Shown one piece after another: positions 1 through 8,381 of a DNA stretch of 64,000 nucleotides. The notes below the pieces were generated by a model. The model did no database searches, was not told where the DNA came from, and worked only from the letters and a program-made list of their open reading frames with translations. The position numbers were made by a program, and so were the translations under genes. Source of the stretch: Schlegelella_A sp963778525 (GTDB taxonomy: Bacteria > Pseudomonadota > Gammaproteobacteria > Burkholderiales > Burkholderiaceae_C); NCBI GenBank assembly GCA_963778525.1, contig CAVZUJ010000006.1, positions 1 to 64,000 of the forward strand, written 5' to 3'. Each line of letters starts with the position of its first letter. Within the stretch, counting starts at the first letter, position 1.

Positions 1-157
1 CTGTTCCAGAAGGCCGGCATTCCTACCGTGGTCTGCGGCCCCGGGCACATCGCCCAGGCCCATCAGGCCGACGAGTACGTGGCGCTCGAGCAGCTCGCTG
101 GCCTGCGAGCGTTTGTTGCAGGCGCTGATGACGACTGGGATCGAGGCGCTCGCCTAG
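1..157 (+). CDS. argE: Acetylornithine deacetylase (ArgE), C-terminal fragment
   Basis: The window opens inside this gene. The segment reads GIPTVVCGPGHIAQAHQADE followed by YVALEQ, the classic C-terminal motif of the M20 peptidase ArgE, in which the histidine after the glycine-rich turn is a metal ligand. After about position 95 the homology continues one frame over as LACERLLQALMTTGIEALA and stops at 155-157, so one extra base lies near 95-101. ArgE hydrolyses N-acetylornithine to ornithine in arginine synthesis; a succinyl-diaminopimelate desuccinylase-like paralogue is less likely given the motif. Only about 50 residues are visible. Confidence 0.75.
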   Translation, partial: CSRRPAFLPWSAAPGTSPRPIRPTSTWRSSSSLACERLLQALMTTGIEALA

Positions 158-247
158 CCGCCGGCTTCAAGACGTCGGATCATTCGGATGGGAACGCCGG
201 CGCTACATTTCGGCAGCGGCGTGCCGAAAAGAGGGCGGACCTTCCAT

Positions 248-580
248 ATGTTCATCCCAGCCGGTCGCCATCTCCTCGTCTTGCTTGTCGCGCTGGCCCT
301 CGAGACAGGCGCGTTGGCAACCACCCGAACGACGACATTCGGCGTGCAGGCGACGGTTTCTGCCGAGTGCGGGATCGCTCTCGATGGGGTGGTCCGTGCG
401 GCGGGCGCGAATTTCGCGAACGCGGGCACCGCGGTCGCCACCACGTGCAGCAACGCCGCCCCTTGCAAGGTGGAGACGCGTCGCATCGAAGGGCCTTCCC
501 CCGCCGACGCCGCGCAGCCCGAGCGACCGCAGGCGCGCGACGCCGCAACTTCTGCTGTCATCGTCACGATCATGTTTTGA
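248..580 (+). CDS. Short spore coat U (SCPU) domain protein, Csu pilin-like
   Basis: About 110 residues with an N-terminal signal peptide (hydrophobic residues 8-22, cleavage near ALA-TT). The mature N-terminus (TTRTTTFGVQATVSAECGIA) closely matches that of the next gene, and the C-terminus ends in the final beta-strand motif (SAVIVTIMF), but the central part of the SCPU fold seen in the neighbour, including the PFALYRD and TVYGRVP strands, is absent. It is therefore about 50 residues shorter than a usual Csu pilin. The start at 248 puts the signal peptide at the N-terminus; an in-frame ATG at 188 would add 20 unlikely residues. It may be a degenerate duplicate or a minor subunit. Confidence 0.6.
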   Translation: MFIPAGRHLLVLLVALALETGALATTRTTTFGVQATVSAECGIALDGVVRAAGANFANAGTAVATTCSNAAPCKVETRRIEGPSPADAAQPERPQARDAATSAVIVTIMF

Positions 581-668
581 TTTCGGCGCCACTCGGGGTA
601 GAGTCACCGAACAGCGAAGAGCCTGGCTTCCCGAAGCGGGAGCGGCCCACTTTCAGACGGGGGGAGAC

Positions 669-1169
669 ATGTCGAAGGCACTGCGAGCTCTGCTTCTCCA
701 GGCGTTTGTTGCCTTGTCGTTGTTCATGCCTGCGTGGGCAGCGACGACGAAGACCACGACCTTCGTCGTGCAGGCGCAGATTTCTGCCGACTGCACGATC
801 GCCGCGACCAACCTCAATTTCGGCACGCTGGGGCTGCTGGCTGCCAACGCCGATTCAACCTCGACGCTGACCGCGACCTGCACCAACACCACGCCCTACT
901 CCTTGGCCATGGACAAGGGCACGGTGGCCGGATCGACGACCACGGGGCGGCTCCTAGGCGGCACCGGGGCTGCAACCTTGCCCTTCGCCTTGTACCGGGA
1001 CAGCGGCCGAACGCAGAACTGGGGCGAGACCGTTGGAACGGATACCGCATCCGGCACCGGCAACGGGTTGGCGCAAACGATCACGGTCTACGGCCGGGTA
1101 CCGATCCAGGCGTCGACGCCCGCTCCGGGCACGTACACATCGACCATCACCGTGACAGTCACCTTCTGA
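669..1169 (+). CDS. Spore coat U domain protein, probable major Csu-type pilin
   Basis: 166 residues. A GGGGGAG ribosome binding site lies just before the ATG. The signal peptide ends at AWA-ATTKTTTF. The mature protein is one SCPU domain with the paired cysteines (SADCTIA, TATCTNT), the FALYRDSGRTQNWG strand and a terminal TSTITVTVTF strand. SCPU proteins are the subunits of archaic (Csu-type) chaperone-usher pili that assemble by donor-strand exchange on the cell surface and help attachment to surfaces and biofilm formation. Chaperone and usher genes follow at once, which fits a major pilin. The family is clear; the exact role in the pilus is inferred. Confidence 0.85.
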   Translation: MSKALRALLLQAFVALSLFMPAWAATTKTTTFVVQAQISADCTIAATNLNFGTLGLLAANADSTSTLTATCTNTTPYSLAMDKGTVAGSTTTGRLLGGTGAATLPFALYRDSGRTQNWGETVGTDTASGTGNGLAQTITVYGRVPIQASTPAPGTYTSTITVTVTF

Positions 1170-1179
1170 CGGGCCAACG

Positions 1180-1890
1180 ATGAGCGCAAAAGCAAAGTTA
1201 GCGGGCTACCTACTGGCGGCGGCTCATCTTCCGGTGGCCTTCGGAGCGTCCCTGCACATCGCGCCGGTGTCCATCCAGATGACGCCGGGGCAGTCGGCTG
1301 CGGTTCTGACCTTGAGAAACGATGGCGACAAGCCTCTGCACGCGCAGGTGCGCGTGTTCGGCTGGAGCCAGGAGCAGAACAAGGACAACCTCACGGCTAC
1401 CCAGTTGCTGAGCGCGAGCCCGCCGATGATCGAGGTCGCGCCGCAGGCCACCCAGACCATCCGGCTCGTGCGCGCCGCCGGGCCGCGCCCCGCGCGCGAG
1501 GAGAGCTTTCGCGTGCTGATCGACGAGATCGTCGATCGCACGGCAGTGTCCGACAACGGCGTGAGCGTGCAACTGCGCTACTCCGTGCCGGTCTTCCTCT
1601 CGAACGCCGGAATGAAGCCGCCGCGGATGACCGTGACGCCTGGCCTCAAGAATCAGACCCTGACGTTCAAGGCGCAAAACGGCGGTGGCCAGCACGCCAG
1701 CGTCTCTGCGGTGACGCTCGAAAATGCAGGTGGCGAGTCGGTGGTGGTCGAGGCCGGCCTGGTCGGCTACGTGCTCGTCGGACAGACCATGGAGTGGAGC
1801 CTGCAAGTGCCAGCGACGAGCGCGGTGAAAGGCCCCTTCGTGACGCTGCATTGCCGCTTCAACGGAGAAGCCTTCTCGACCAAGCTGTAG
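1180..1890 (+). CDS. Periplasmic pilus assembly chaperone (PapD/CsuC family)
   Basis: 236 residues with a signal peptide (cleavage near FGA-SLHI). The N-terminal immunoglobulin-like domain carries the family pattern: SIQMTPGQSAAVLTLRNDG, then the basic subunit-binding segment TQTIRLVRAAGPRPAREESFRVLIDEI, in which the Arg after the IRL motif and the FRVLIDEI strand are signatures. The C-terminal domain covers about residues 140-236. It holds unfolded pilin subunits in the periplasm and delivers them to the usher. It begins 10 bases after the pilin gene and is followed by the usher, the usual csu order. Confidence 0.88.
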   Translation: MSAKAKLAGYLLAAAHLPVAFGASLHIAPVSIQMTPGQSAAVLTLRNDGDKPLHAQVRVFGWSQEQNKDNLTATQLLSASPPMIEVAPQATQTIRLVRAAGPRPAREESFRVLIDEIVDRTAVSDNGVSVQLRYSVPVFLSNAGMKPPRMTVTPGLKNQTLTFKAQNGGGQHASVSAVTLENAGGESVVVEAGLVGYVLVGQTMEWSLQVPATSAVKGPFVTLHCRFNGEAFSTKL

Positions 1891-1915
1891 CAGCCAGCTG
1901 CCGCCACGCGGCGCG

Positions 1916-4450
1916 ATGAGCCACGCCGGTGCGCCCTCTGACGGAGTGGCCACGGCGAGGACCGTCGAAGAAGGCTTGTCCGCGCTTCTGTTCTGGGCCT
2001 GCATAGCCGGGTGCGGTGCGTGGTGGCCGAAGGCGGCGCACGCGCAGGCGGCGGCTGCCAACTTCGTATCGGCCGAACCGGCCGAAAGACTGCAGCTGGA
2101 AGTGAGCGTCAACGGCCTGCCGAAGGGGCTGGTCATCGGGCTCCTCGTCGAAAACGGCAGGTTCCTCGTTACGCCGGCCGACCTGCGCGACATCGGAGTC
2201 GAAGCCGGCAAGCTGCCGTTGGACGCTCGCGGCACCTTGGCACTCGACGACATTCCCGGGCTGAGATACGTCTACCGAAGGGAAACGCAGCAACTCGAGC
2301 TGCAAGTCGACGCCGCGCGACTGATCGCCGAGCAGCTTGGCAACAAGCCTCCGCCCACGCCGCCTCCGCAGGCGGGGTACGGACTGGTGGTGAACTACAG
2401 CGCCCATCTGCAGGCCCAATCCACTTCGTTGCCCAGCCGCGTCCAAAGCAGCACGCCGGCGAGCGTGTACGGTCAGCGCAGCGTGTTCGCTCCACCGACG
2501 ACGCTGACCGACGTCGTGGTGCAACCCTTCGATCTCGGGCAGAGCGCCGGCGACACCTTCACCCGGGCGCTCGGCCTGTATACGGACTCGCGATTCTTCA
2601 CGCCGTTCGGCACCCTCTACAACGGCGGGTTCTTCTCGTTGACCGACGCGGTGAGCGGACCCGACCGCAAATGGACCCGCATGGACACGCAGTGGGTCTA
2701 CTCCGATCCGCAGGCCCTGCGCACCTTCGTGGCCGGCGATTTCATTTCGACGGCGCTGACCGGAGTGCGGGCGGTTCGCCTCGGAGGTCTCCAGCTGCAC
2801 AGCAACTTCGCCCTGCGTCCCGACCTCGTCACCTTTCCCGTACCGGTGCTCGGCGGCAGCGCAGTGGTGCCCTCGGCGGTCGATCTGTACGTCAACAACA
2901 TCCGCCAGTTTTCCGGTGGCGCATCGGGTGGCCCCTTCGTGATCGACACGCCGCCGGCGCTCACCGGTGCCGGCAAGGCGACCATCGTGGTCGAGGACCC
3001 GCTCGGGCGCCGCACCACCACCACCTTGCCCATCTATGTCGACGCGCAGATGCTGCAGCGGGGCCTCAGCGACTACGCGATCGAAGCCGGCCATTTCCGC
3101 AACAACTACGGGCTCGACTCCTTCGACTATTCATCCAATCTCGCGGCCAACGGCGCGTTCCGGTACGGAGTCAATGACGCGCTGACGGTCGAAGTGCGCA
3201 GCGAGGCGACCGACGGCCTGGTCAACGTGGGCGCGGGCGCCCTGGCGCGGCTGGGCCAGTACGGAGTGGTCGGGGCGTGGCTGGACGGCAGCGGCGGCGA
3301 CTCGCGCGGCGAGCAAGCCGCCCTCATGTACCGGTATGTGTCGTCGGCGTGGAGCCTTGCCATGTTCGCCGCGGGGACACGCGACCAATACCGCGATCTC
3401 GGCAGCACCAAGGGCGTGCCGGTTCCGCTTCGTCAGCAGCGTTTCCTGTTCGGCTTGCCGTTCGCCGGCAACCAGAACCTCAGCTTCTCCTATGTCCGAA
3501 TCGATACCCGGTTGGCAGGCAATTCGCGCATCGCGGCGCTCGGCTACACCGCAAGCCTGGGCTCCCGGTTCAGCGTGTTCGGCCAGGCGTTCAGGGATCT
3601 GGAACATCCCGGCGCACATGGCTTCTATCTCGGGCTGTCGATGAACCTGGACGGCCAGGTCACCGCCTATTCGAATGTCGCAAGGGTCAGCGACCAGACC
3701 ATCGTGAGCGCCGGCGCGAACAAGCCGGTGGACTACGACGCGGGCGGCTTCGGTTGGGCGGTCGAGGGCGACGGCGCAAGCGCCGGCGACTATCGCCACG
3801 CCCTTGTGCGCGGTGGCTACCTCGGCGCCTACGGCGAAGCGGCGGCGACCGCGGAGAAGTTCAGCCACGCGACCATGGGCTCGCTCGACGTGCGCGGTTC
3901 GCTGGTCGTGATGGACGGCACCCTCTTGGCCTCGCGCGCCGTCGACGACGCATTCGCCATGGTGTCGACCGACGGCGTCGCCGGCATTCCGGTGCTGCGC
4001 GAAAACAGGTTGGTCGGAACGACCAACGACACCGGCCACTTCGTCATTCCGGATCTGCACTCCTTCCAGAGCAACCGTCTCGCCATCGACACGCAGGGGC
4101 TGCCGGCCGATGCACGCATCACCGTCGACAACCTGGTGGCGGTGCCACGCGACGGCGCCGGCGTGCTGGCGCATTTCCCGGTCGCGCGCTATCACGGCGC
4201 CAGCCTGATCCTGGTGGATGCGCAGGGCAAGGTGCTGCCGGTGGGCACGCGCGTGACTCTGCAGGAAAGCGGTGTGTCCGGGCTGGTCGGCTATGACGGA
4301 CTGGTATTCTTCGAGGCGCTTGCGCCCCTTAACCACCTGGTGGCCGAGCTCGACGAAAAGACCTGCGTCGCCGAGGCGACTTTCGATGCCGGCGCAAGCA
4401 TGACCACCCTGGGCCCGTTCACGTGCATCGTCAAGGAGACATCGCCGTGA
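1916..4450 (+). CDS. Outer membrane usher protein (FimD/PapC, Csu type)
   Basis: 844 residues, near the length of archaic ushers. The N-terminus has a long signal region ending at AHAQA. In order there follow the periplasmic N-terminal domain (about residues 50-150), the transmembrane beta-barrel with plug domain (about 160-680; motifs such as FDLGQ, LFFTTP-like FFTPFG and DLYVNN) and two small C-terminal domains (GIPVLRENRLVGTTNDTGHF and the YDGLVFFEAL segment). It forms the pore through which chaperone-bound subunits are polymerised and secreted. It overlaps the next gene by four bases, so the two are translationally coupled. Confidence 0.9.
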   Translation: MSHAGAPSDGVATARTVEEGLSALLFWACIAGCGAWWPKAAHAQAAAANFVSAEPAERLQLEVSVNGLPKGLVIGLLVENGRFLVTPADLRDIGVEAGKLPLDARGTLALDDIPGLRYVYRRETQQLELQVDAARLIAEQLGNKPPPTPPPQAGYGLVVNYSAHLQAQSTSLPSRVQSSTPASVYGQRSVFAPPTTLTDVVVQPFDLGQSAGDTFTRALGLYTDSRFFTPFGTLYNGGFFSLTDAVSGPDRKWTRMDTQWVYSDPQALRTFVAGDFISTALTGVRAVRLGGLQLHSNFALRPDLVTFPVPVLGGSAVVPSAVDLYVNNIRQFSGGASGGPFVIDTPPALTGAGKATIVVEDPLGRRTTTTLPIYVDAQMLQRGLSDYAIEAGHFRNNYGLDSFDYSSNLAANGAFRYGVNDALTVEVRSEATDGLVNVGAGALARLGQYGVVGAWLDGSGGDSRGEQAALMYRYVSSAWSLAMFAAGTRDQYRDLGSTKGVPVPLRQQRFLFGLPFAGNQNLSFSYVRIDTRLAGNSRIAALGYTASLGSRFSVFGQAFRDLEHPGAHGFYLGLSMNLDGQVTAYSNVARVSDQTIVSAGANKPVDYDAGGFGWAVEGDGASAGDYRHALVRGGYLGAYGEAAATAEKFSHATMGSLDVRGSLVVMDGTLLASRAVDDAFAMVSTDGVAGIPVLRENRLVGTTNDTGHFVIPDLHSFQSNRLAIDTQGLPADARITVDNLVAVPRDGAGVLAHFPVARYHGASLILVDAQGKVLPVGTRVTLQESGVSGLVGYDGLVFFEALAPLNHLVAELDEKTCVAEATFDAGASMTTLGPFTCIVKETSP

Positions 4451-5412
4451 GTCGCATGCTGCTGAAGTGGTTGTTGTGCTTGTGCATGGCCATGACATGG
4501 GCGCACGAGGCGCACGCCCAGAATTGCGTGCTCAACATCGGCAACATGTCGTTTGGCACGCTGTCCGGGGCGGCGGGTGCCGATGCCACGTCGAGCTTCG
4601 TCTTGGACTGCAACGTTGCCACCGGCAATCCATTGCTTCGCGTGTGCATCAGCATCGGGGCGCCGGGTTTTGGGGACGTGCGCGATCGCAAGATGTCAGG
4701 GCCTGCCTCGGCGCAACTGGCCTACAACCTGTACAGCGATTCGGCGCGCACGCAGATATGGGGTTCGATCCTCGGGGCGCTGCCTCCGCCTCCCCTCGAC
4801 TATCCGATCTCGGGCGGCAAGGTGCACGCCAGCATTCCCTTGTACGGTCGCGTGGCTTCCGGGCAAGGGACGTTGCCCGGGGGGAGCTATTCGGCCAGCT
4901 ACGCCCCCACGGACGTGCTGGTCGGCATCCGGGACTACTCGGTAACCCCGAGCAGTTGCGCGAGCATTCTGCCGAACCCCAGCATCAGTCAATCGCAGCT
5001 CTACATCAATGCGAACCTGGCGGCCGATTGCACCGTGTCGGCCACGCTCATCGATTTCGGCCAGCGCGGAGCCTTGAACACGGACACCGATGCGACCGGC
5101 ACGGTCACCGCCAGTTGCGGCGGCGGCATCGCCTACAGTCTTTCGATGAATGCCGGTACCGGCGTGGGCGCGACGCTGGCCAATCGCGTCATGACTCGAA
5201 GCGGAGGCACGGAGACGCTTCGCTACAACCTGTATTCCAACACCGGTCGAACCAGCGTCTGGGGCGACGGCAGCGCGGGAACCGCCACCGTCAGCGGCTC
5301 GGGCAACGGCAGCAACCAGACCTACACCGTGTATGCACGCATGCCCGCGCAGGCGCCGGTGCCGCGACCCGGGAGCTACAAGGACTCGATCACGTTGACG
5401 ATCACCTATTGA
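4447..5412 (+). CDS. Two-domain spore coat U protein, probable Csu tip subunit
   Basis: 321 residues from the GTG at 4447, which is preceded by AAGGAG and overlaps the usher stop; an in-frame ATG at 4423 lies inside the usher gene and lacks this site. The signal peptide ends at AHAQNC. Two SCPU domains follow: the first at about residues 24-150 (NCVLNIGNMSFGTLS, then LAYNLYSDSARTQIWG), the second at about 185-321 (ADCTVSATLIDFG, then LRYNLYSNTGRTSVWG, ending DSITLTITY). Two-domain SCPU proteins at the end of csu operons are tip adhesins, with an N-terminal binding domain and a C-terminal pilin domain. Tip location is inferred from architecture and position. Confidence 0.82.
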   Translation: MSRMLLKWLLCLCMAMTWAHEAHAQNCVLNIGNMSFGTLSGAAGADATSSFVLDCNVATGNPLLRVCISIGAPGFGDVRDRKMSGPASAQLAYNLYSDSARTQIWGSILGALPPPPLDYPISGGKVHASIPLYGRVASGQGTLPGGSYSASYAPTDVLVGIRDYSVTPSSCASILPNPSISQSQLYINANLAADCTVSATLIDFGQRGALNTDTDATGTVTASCGGGIAYSLSMNAGTGVGATLANRVMTRSGGTETLRYNLYSNTGRTSVWGDGSAGTATVSGSGNGSNQTYTVYARMPAQAPVPRPGSYKDSITLTITY

Positions 5413-5418
5413 TTCTTT

Positions 5419-5458
5419 AGGGCTCCTCTGCTGGTTGCACTTGCCAGGCTGAAGCCCT
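5419..5458 (+). terminator. Possible hairpin terminator of the pilus operon
   Basis: Seven bases after the last pilus gene there is an inverted repeat with outer arms AGGGCT and AGCCCT and inner arms CTGG and CCAG. No clear T-run follows, so this may be a weak or Rho-assisted terminator. The rest of 5459-5662 shows no convincing gene; a 61-codon open frame there has no family resemblance. Confidence 0.3.
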
Positions 5459-5662
5459 AGGAGCCAGTCGGCCGCACGCTCGACGCGGTGACGCAGGTCG
5501 CCTCGACCAGCGTCGACGACGATTGCGGCGAAGGCTTTGAGCCGCCGCGGCCGGGCCTCCGCCTTCGCCCTGCTGCAAAAGCCGCCCGCGCCGTTCGCCG
5601 GGTCGGCGCGCTGACGCGACCGGCGTCTACCGCGCGAGATAGTCGCCGTTCACCGGCTGGGC

Positions 5663-6223
5663 TTACTTCTTGAACCGGATCGTCTTCAGCTTATTCACCG
5701 GGCGCTTGGTGGTGATGTCGGCGTGCCGGTCCGTGGTCGAGCGGCTCTTGGCCGCCGCAGTTGGCGGAGGCGCTTGCGGCGAAGCGACAGGCGCCGCCGG
5801 ATCGAAGGCGATTCGCAGTTCCTTCACGGCTTCGCCCAGGGGCTTGTCGATCTGGACGTGCACGCCGAAGACGTCGATCTTTCCGCCCGCAAGGATCACG
5901 GCCAAGGCGAGCGCGGCCACCTGACCCTTCAGGAAGAACTTCGGTGGGCTCGCGTACTCGATCCGGGTGCAGAGGAGCGCAGGCCGGTCGCCGTCGAGCG
6001 GCCGCAGCAGCGAAGGGCGCGCGGCCAGGCGTTTCAGCTCGGCCCGCGCTTCCTTGACGAAGTGAGCTTGCCGAAACAGGACTTCCTCGACCGGCTTCGA
6101 CTCGACGACAACGAGCGCCGCTTCGTAGAGCCAGGCGAACCTCGTCAGGTATTCGCCGAGATCGAAGACGCTGAGCTCGTCGCTTGCGCGGAACGTCAGC
6201 TGAAGGGTGGATTCGTCTCGCAT
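5663..6223 (-). CDS. Hypothetical protein, 186 aa
   Basis: I do not recognise this family. The ATG at 6223 is preceded by a strong AGGGAGG site, and this sets the start; the frame is open further upstream, but that part overlaps another start region. The protein has an acidic N-terminal half (LGEYLTRFAWLYEAAL), a short hydrophobic segment at about residues 107-123 (QVAALALAVILAGG) that could be a buried or membrane helix, and a Pro/Ala-rich linker leading to a strongly basic C-terminus (KRPVNKLKTIRFKK). It lies between the pilus operon and the catabolic cluster, on the opposite strand to both. Confidence 0.6.
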   Translation of the reverse strand: MRDESTLQLTFRASDELSVFDLGEYLTRFAWLYEAALVVVESKPVEEVLFRQAHFVKEARAELKRLAARPSLLRPLDGDRPALLCTRIEYASPPKFFLKGQVAALALAVILAGGKIDVFGVHVQIDKPLGEAVKELRIAFDPAAPVASPQAPPPTAAAKSRSTTDRHADITTKRPVNKLKTIRFKK

Positions 6224-6273
6224 GCGGACCTCCCTGCTCGTCGGGTGACGATGGCTGCCAGCATAGCGCTCAG

Positions 6274-6339
6274 TCAGCCCTTCGCGCCTCCGGTGACGAC
6301 GGCCACGCGGCCTGCGCTGGCGGTGCCTGGTGTCTGCAT
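6274..6339 (-). pseudogene. N-terminal remnant of a short-chain dehydrogenase
   Basis: A 21-residue open frame starts with ATG at 6339 after an AAGGAG site and reads MQTPGTASAGRVAVVTGGAKG, then stops. GRVAVVTGGAKG is the first beta-strand and glycine-rich NAD(P)-binding turn of an SDR. Nothing SDR-like follows in any frame, because the next gene begins about 50 bases on. This looks like the stub of an SDR gene whose remainder was deleted, probably at a recombination boundary at the edge of the catabolic cluster. Confidence 0.5.
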
Positions 6340-6386
6340 GGGTTCTCCTTGTTCGACAATCATCGTACGCAACCGGGAGGCAGCTC

Positions 6387-7160
6387 GTGGCGTTCGAATA
6401 CGTGAGCGTGGAAGAGGCGATCGCCGCCGACGGGCTGCGCATGATGGTCGTCGGCGGCGTGCCCAGCCCGTGGGGCGAAGCGGCCAAGGGCATCCTCCAT
6501 CTCAAGGGCCTCGACTGGCGGGCGGTGCGCCTGGCCTACGACAGCGAAGCGCAGAAGGCGTGGGCCGGACAGCGCAGCGGCCCGGTCGCGGTCTACGCCA
6601 ACGAGGCCCCGCTCAGCGGCTGGCGCGACATCCTGCTGCTTGCCGAACGGCTCGCGCCAACGCCGCCGCTCCTGCTGCCCGCCGATGCGGCCGGGCGCGC
6701 GCAGGTGCTCGAGCTGGCGCACGAGATCTGCGGCGAAGGCGGCCTGTGCTGGACGCGCCGCATTCAGCTGGTGCAGGCCGGCCTCGACGGCACGGGCGGC
6801 TTCGCGCCGCGGGTCGCGGCCTACCTGGCGAAGAAGTACGGACACAACCCCGAGGCCGGCGCCGCGGCGGGCGCGCGCGTCGTCGAGCAGCTCGGCCGGC
6901 TCACTGCGCGCCTGAAGGCGCAGCAGGCCGCGGGCAGCGACTACTTCGTCGGCGACGCGTTGACGGCCGCCGACATCTACGCGGCCACCGCCATCGCGCT
7001 CTTTCGCCCCTTGCCGCACGCGCTGTGCGCCATGGACGCCGGCCCGCGCGCCGCGCTGGAGACCCTCGATGCGCCCACCGCCGCCGCGCTCGACCCGGTG
7101 CTGCTCGCCCATCGCGAGATGATGTACGCGCGCCATCTGGAGCTTCCGCTGTCGCTGTGA
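6387..7160 (+). CDS. Glutathione S-transferase-like protein
   Basis: 257 residues from the GTG at 6387, preceded by GGGAGG; an ATG at 6330 would put 19 unlikely residues in front. The N-terminal half looks like a thioredoxin fold (PSPWGEAAKGILHLKGLDWRAV, then GPVAVYANEAPLSGWRDILLLAERLAP). The C-terminal half is the helical GST domain with YFVGDALTAADIYAATAIALF near residues 200-220. The stop overlaps the next gene region. GST-like proteins in aromatic clusters act as isomerases, dehalogenases or thiol-transfer enzymes; its reaction here is unknown. It is the first gene of the first catabolic operon. Confidence 0.65.
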   Translation: MAFEYVSVEEAIAADGLRMMVVGGVPSPWGEAAKGILHLKGLDWRAVRLAYDSEAQKAWAGQRSGPVAVYANEAPLSGWRDILLLAERLAPTPPLLLPADAAGRAQVLELAHEICGEGGLCWTRRIQLVQAGLDGTGGFAPRVAAYLAKKYGHNPEAGAAAGARVVEQLGRLTARLKAQQAAGSDYFVGDALTAADIYAATAIALFRPLPHALCAMDAGPRAALETLDAPTAAALDPVLLAHREMMYARHLELPLSL

Positions 7161-7174
7161 GCGGAGACGGCAAC

Positions 7175-8352
7175 GTGACGATGCGCAGCGCCGACGTGGT
7201 CGTGGTCGGCCTGGGTGCCGTCGGCAGCGCCGTCGCCCATCACCTGGCCGCGGGCGGCGCGAAGGTGATCGGCATCGACCGCTTCACGCCGCCGCACGCG
7301 CATGGTTCGAGCCACGGCGCGACGCGCATCACCCGGCTGGCCATCGGCGAAGGCCACGAGTACGTGCCCATCGTGCAGCGCTCGCACACCCTCTGGCGCG
7401 AGCTCGAGGCCGAGACCGGCGAAAGCCTGATGCTCACGACCGGCGGCCTCGTCATCGCCTCGCAGGCTTCGGCGCGGCGCCCGTATCACGGCCAGGCCGG
7501 CTTCTTCGAGCAGACCGTGAGCGCGGCCGAGCGCTTCGGCATCGTCCACGAGCGGCTCGATGCGACCGAGATCCGCCAGCGCTTTCCCGCCTTCATGCCG
7601 GCCGACGACGAGCGCGGCTACTGGGAGCGCGACGCCGGCATCCTGTTCCCCGAGCGCTGCGTCGCGGCGCAGCTGCAGGTCGCCTCGGCGCGCGGCGCCG
7701 AGCTGCGCTACGGCGTGTCGGTGCTGCGCATCGCCGATGCGCCGGGCGGGCAGGGCGCCAGCGTCGTCACCGATGCCGGCACGCTCGCGGCCGCGCATGT
7801 CGTGATCGCTGCCGGTGCCTGGCTGCCGGCGCTGCTGCCGGCGCGGCAAGGCGCGCGCTTCGCGGTGCAGCGCCAGGTGCTGCACTGGTTCGCCACCGAC
7901 GCGCCCGACCTCTACGCGCCGGGGCGTTGCCCGGTCTTCATCTGGATGCACGGCAACGACGGCGCGTCGTTCTACGGCTTTCCGAAGGCCGATGGTTACG
8001 ACGGCGTCAAGGTCGCGGCCGAGCAATTCGAGGACGCGACCACGCCCGACGCGATCGAGCGCACCGTGAGCGCCGCGGAGACCGCGCTGACGCTACGAGG
8101 CGCACATCCGCGAGCCGGCTGCGCGGCGTGTCGGCGCGCAGCGTGCACGACACGACGTGCCTCTATACCAGCACCGCCGACGGGCGCTTCGTCATCGACC
8201 GTCATCCGCAGCTTGCCGCCGTCACCGTCGTCTCGGCCTGCTCGGGGCACGGCTTCAAGCATTCGGCGGCGGTGGGCGAGGCCGTCGCCGATGGGCTCCT
8301 CGGCCGGGTGCCGCGGGTCGACCTGTCCTCGTTCGCGACCCTGGGCCGCTGA
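7175..8352 (+). CDS. FAD-dependent oxidase, N-methyltryptophan/sarcosine oxidase family (frame broken)
   Basis: The N-terminus has the Rossmann dinucleotide motif (VVVVGLGAVGSAVAHHLA) and the MTOX signature with the SSHGATRITR segment. The C-terminus carries CLYTSTADGRFVIDRHP and SGHGFKHSAAVGE, the usual FAD-linking and active-site region of the DAO superfamily. Between about 8085 and 8135 the frame changes twice: TALTL, then YEAHIREP, then LRGVSARSVHDTTCLYT lie in three different frames, consistent with two one-base insertions. The intact product would be about 390 residues, normal for the family. GTG at 7175 has GGAGA upstream; GTG 7157 (overlapping the previous stop) and ATG 7181 are alternatives. 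The family oxidises secondary amines or C-H bonds beside a heteroatom; an indolic substrate is possible given the context. Confidence 0.7.
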
Positions 8353-8381
8353 GGGGGCCGCGGTCATGCGACGATTCCGCC

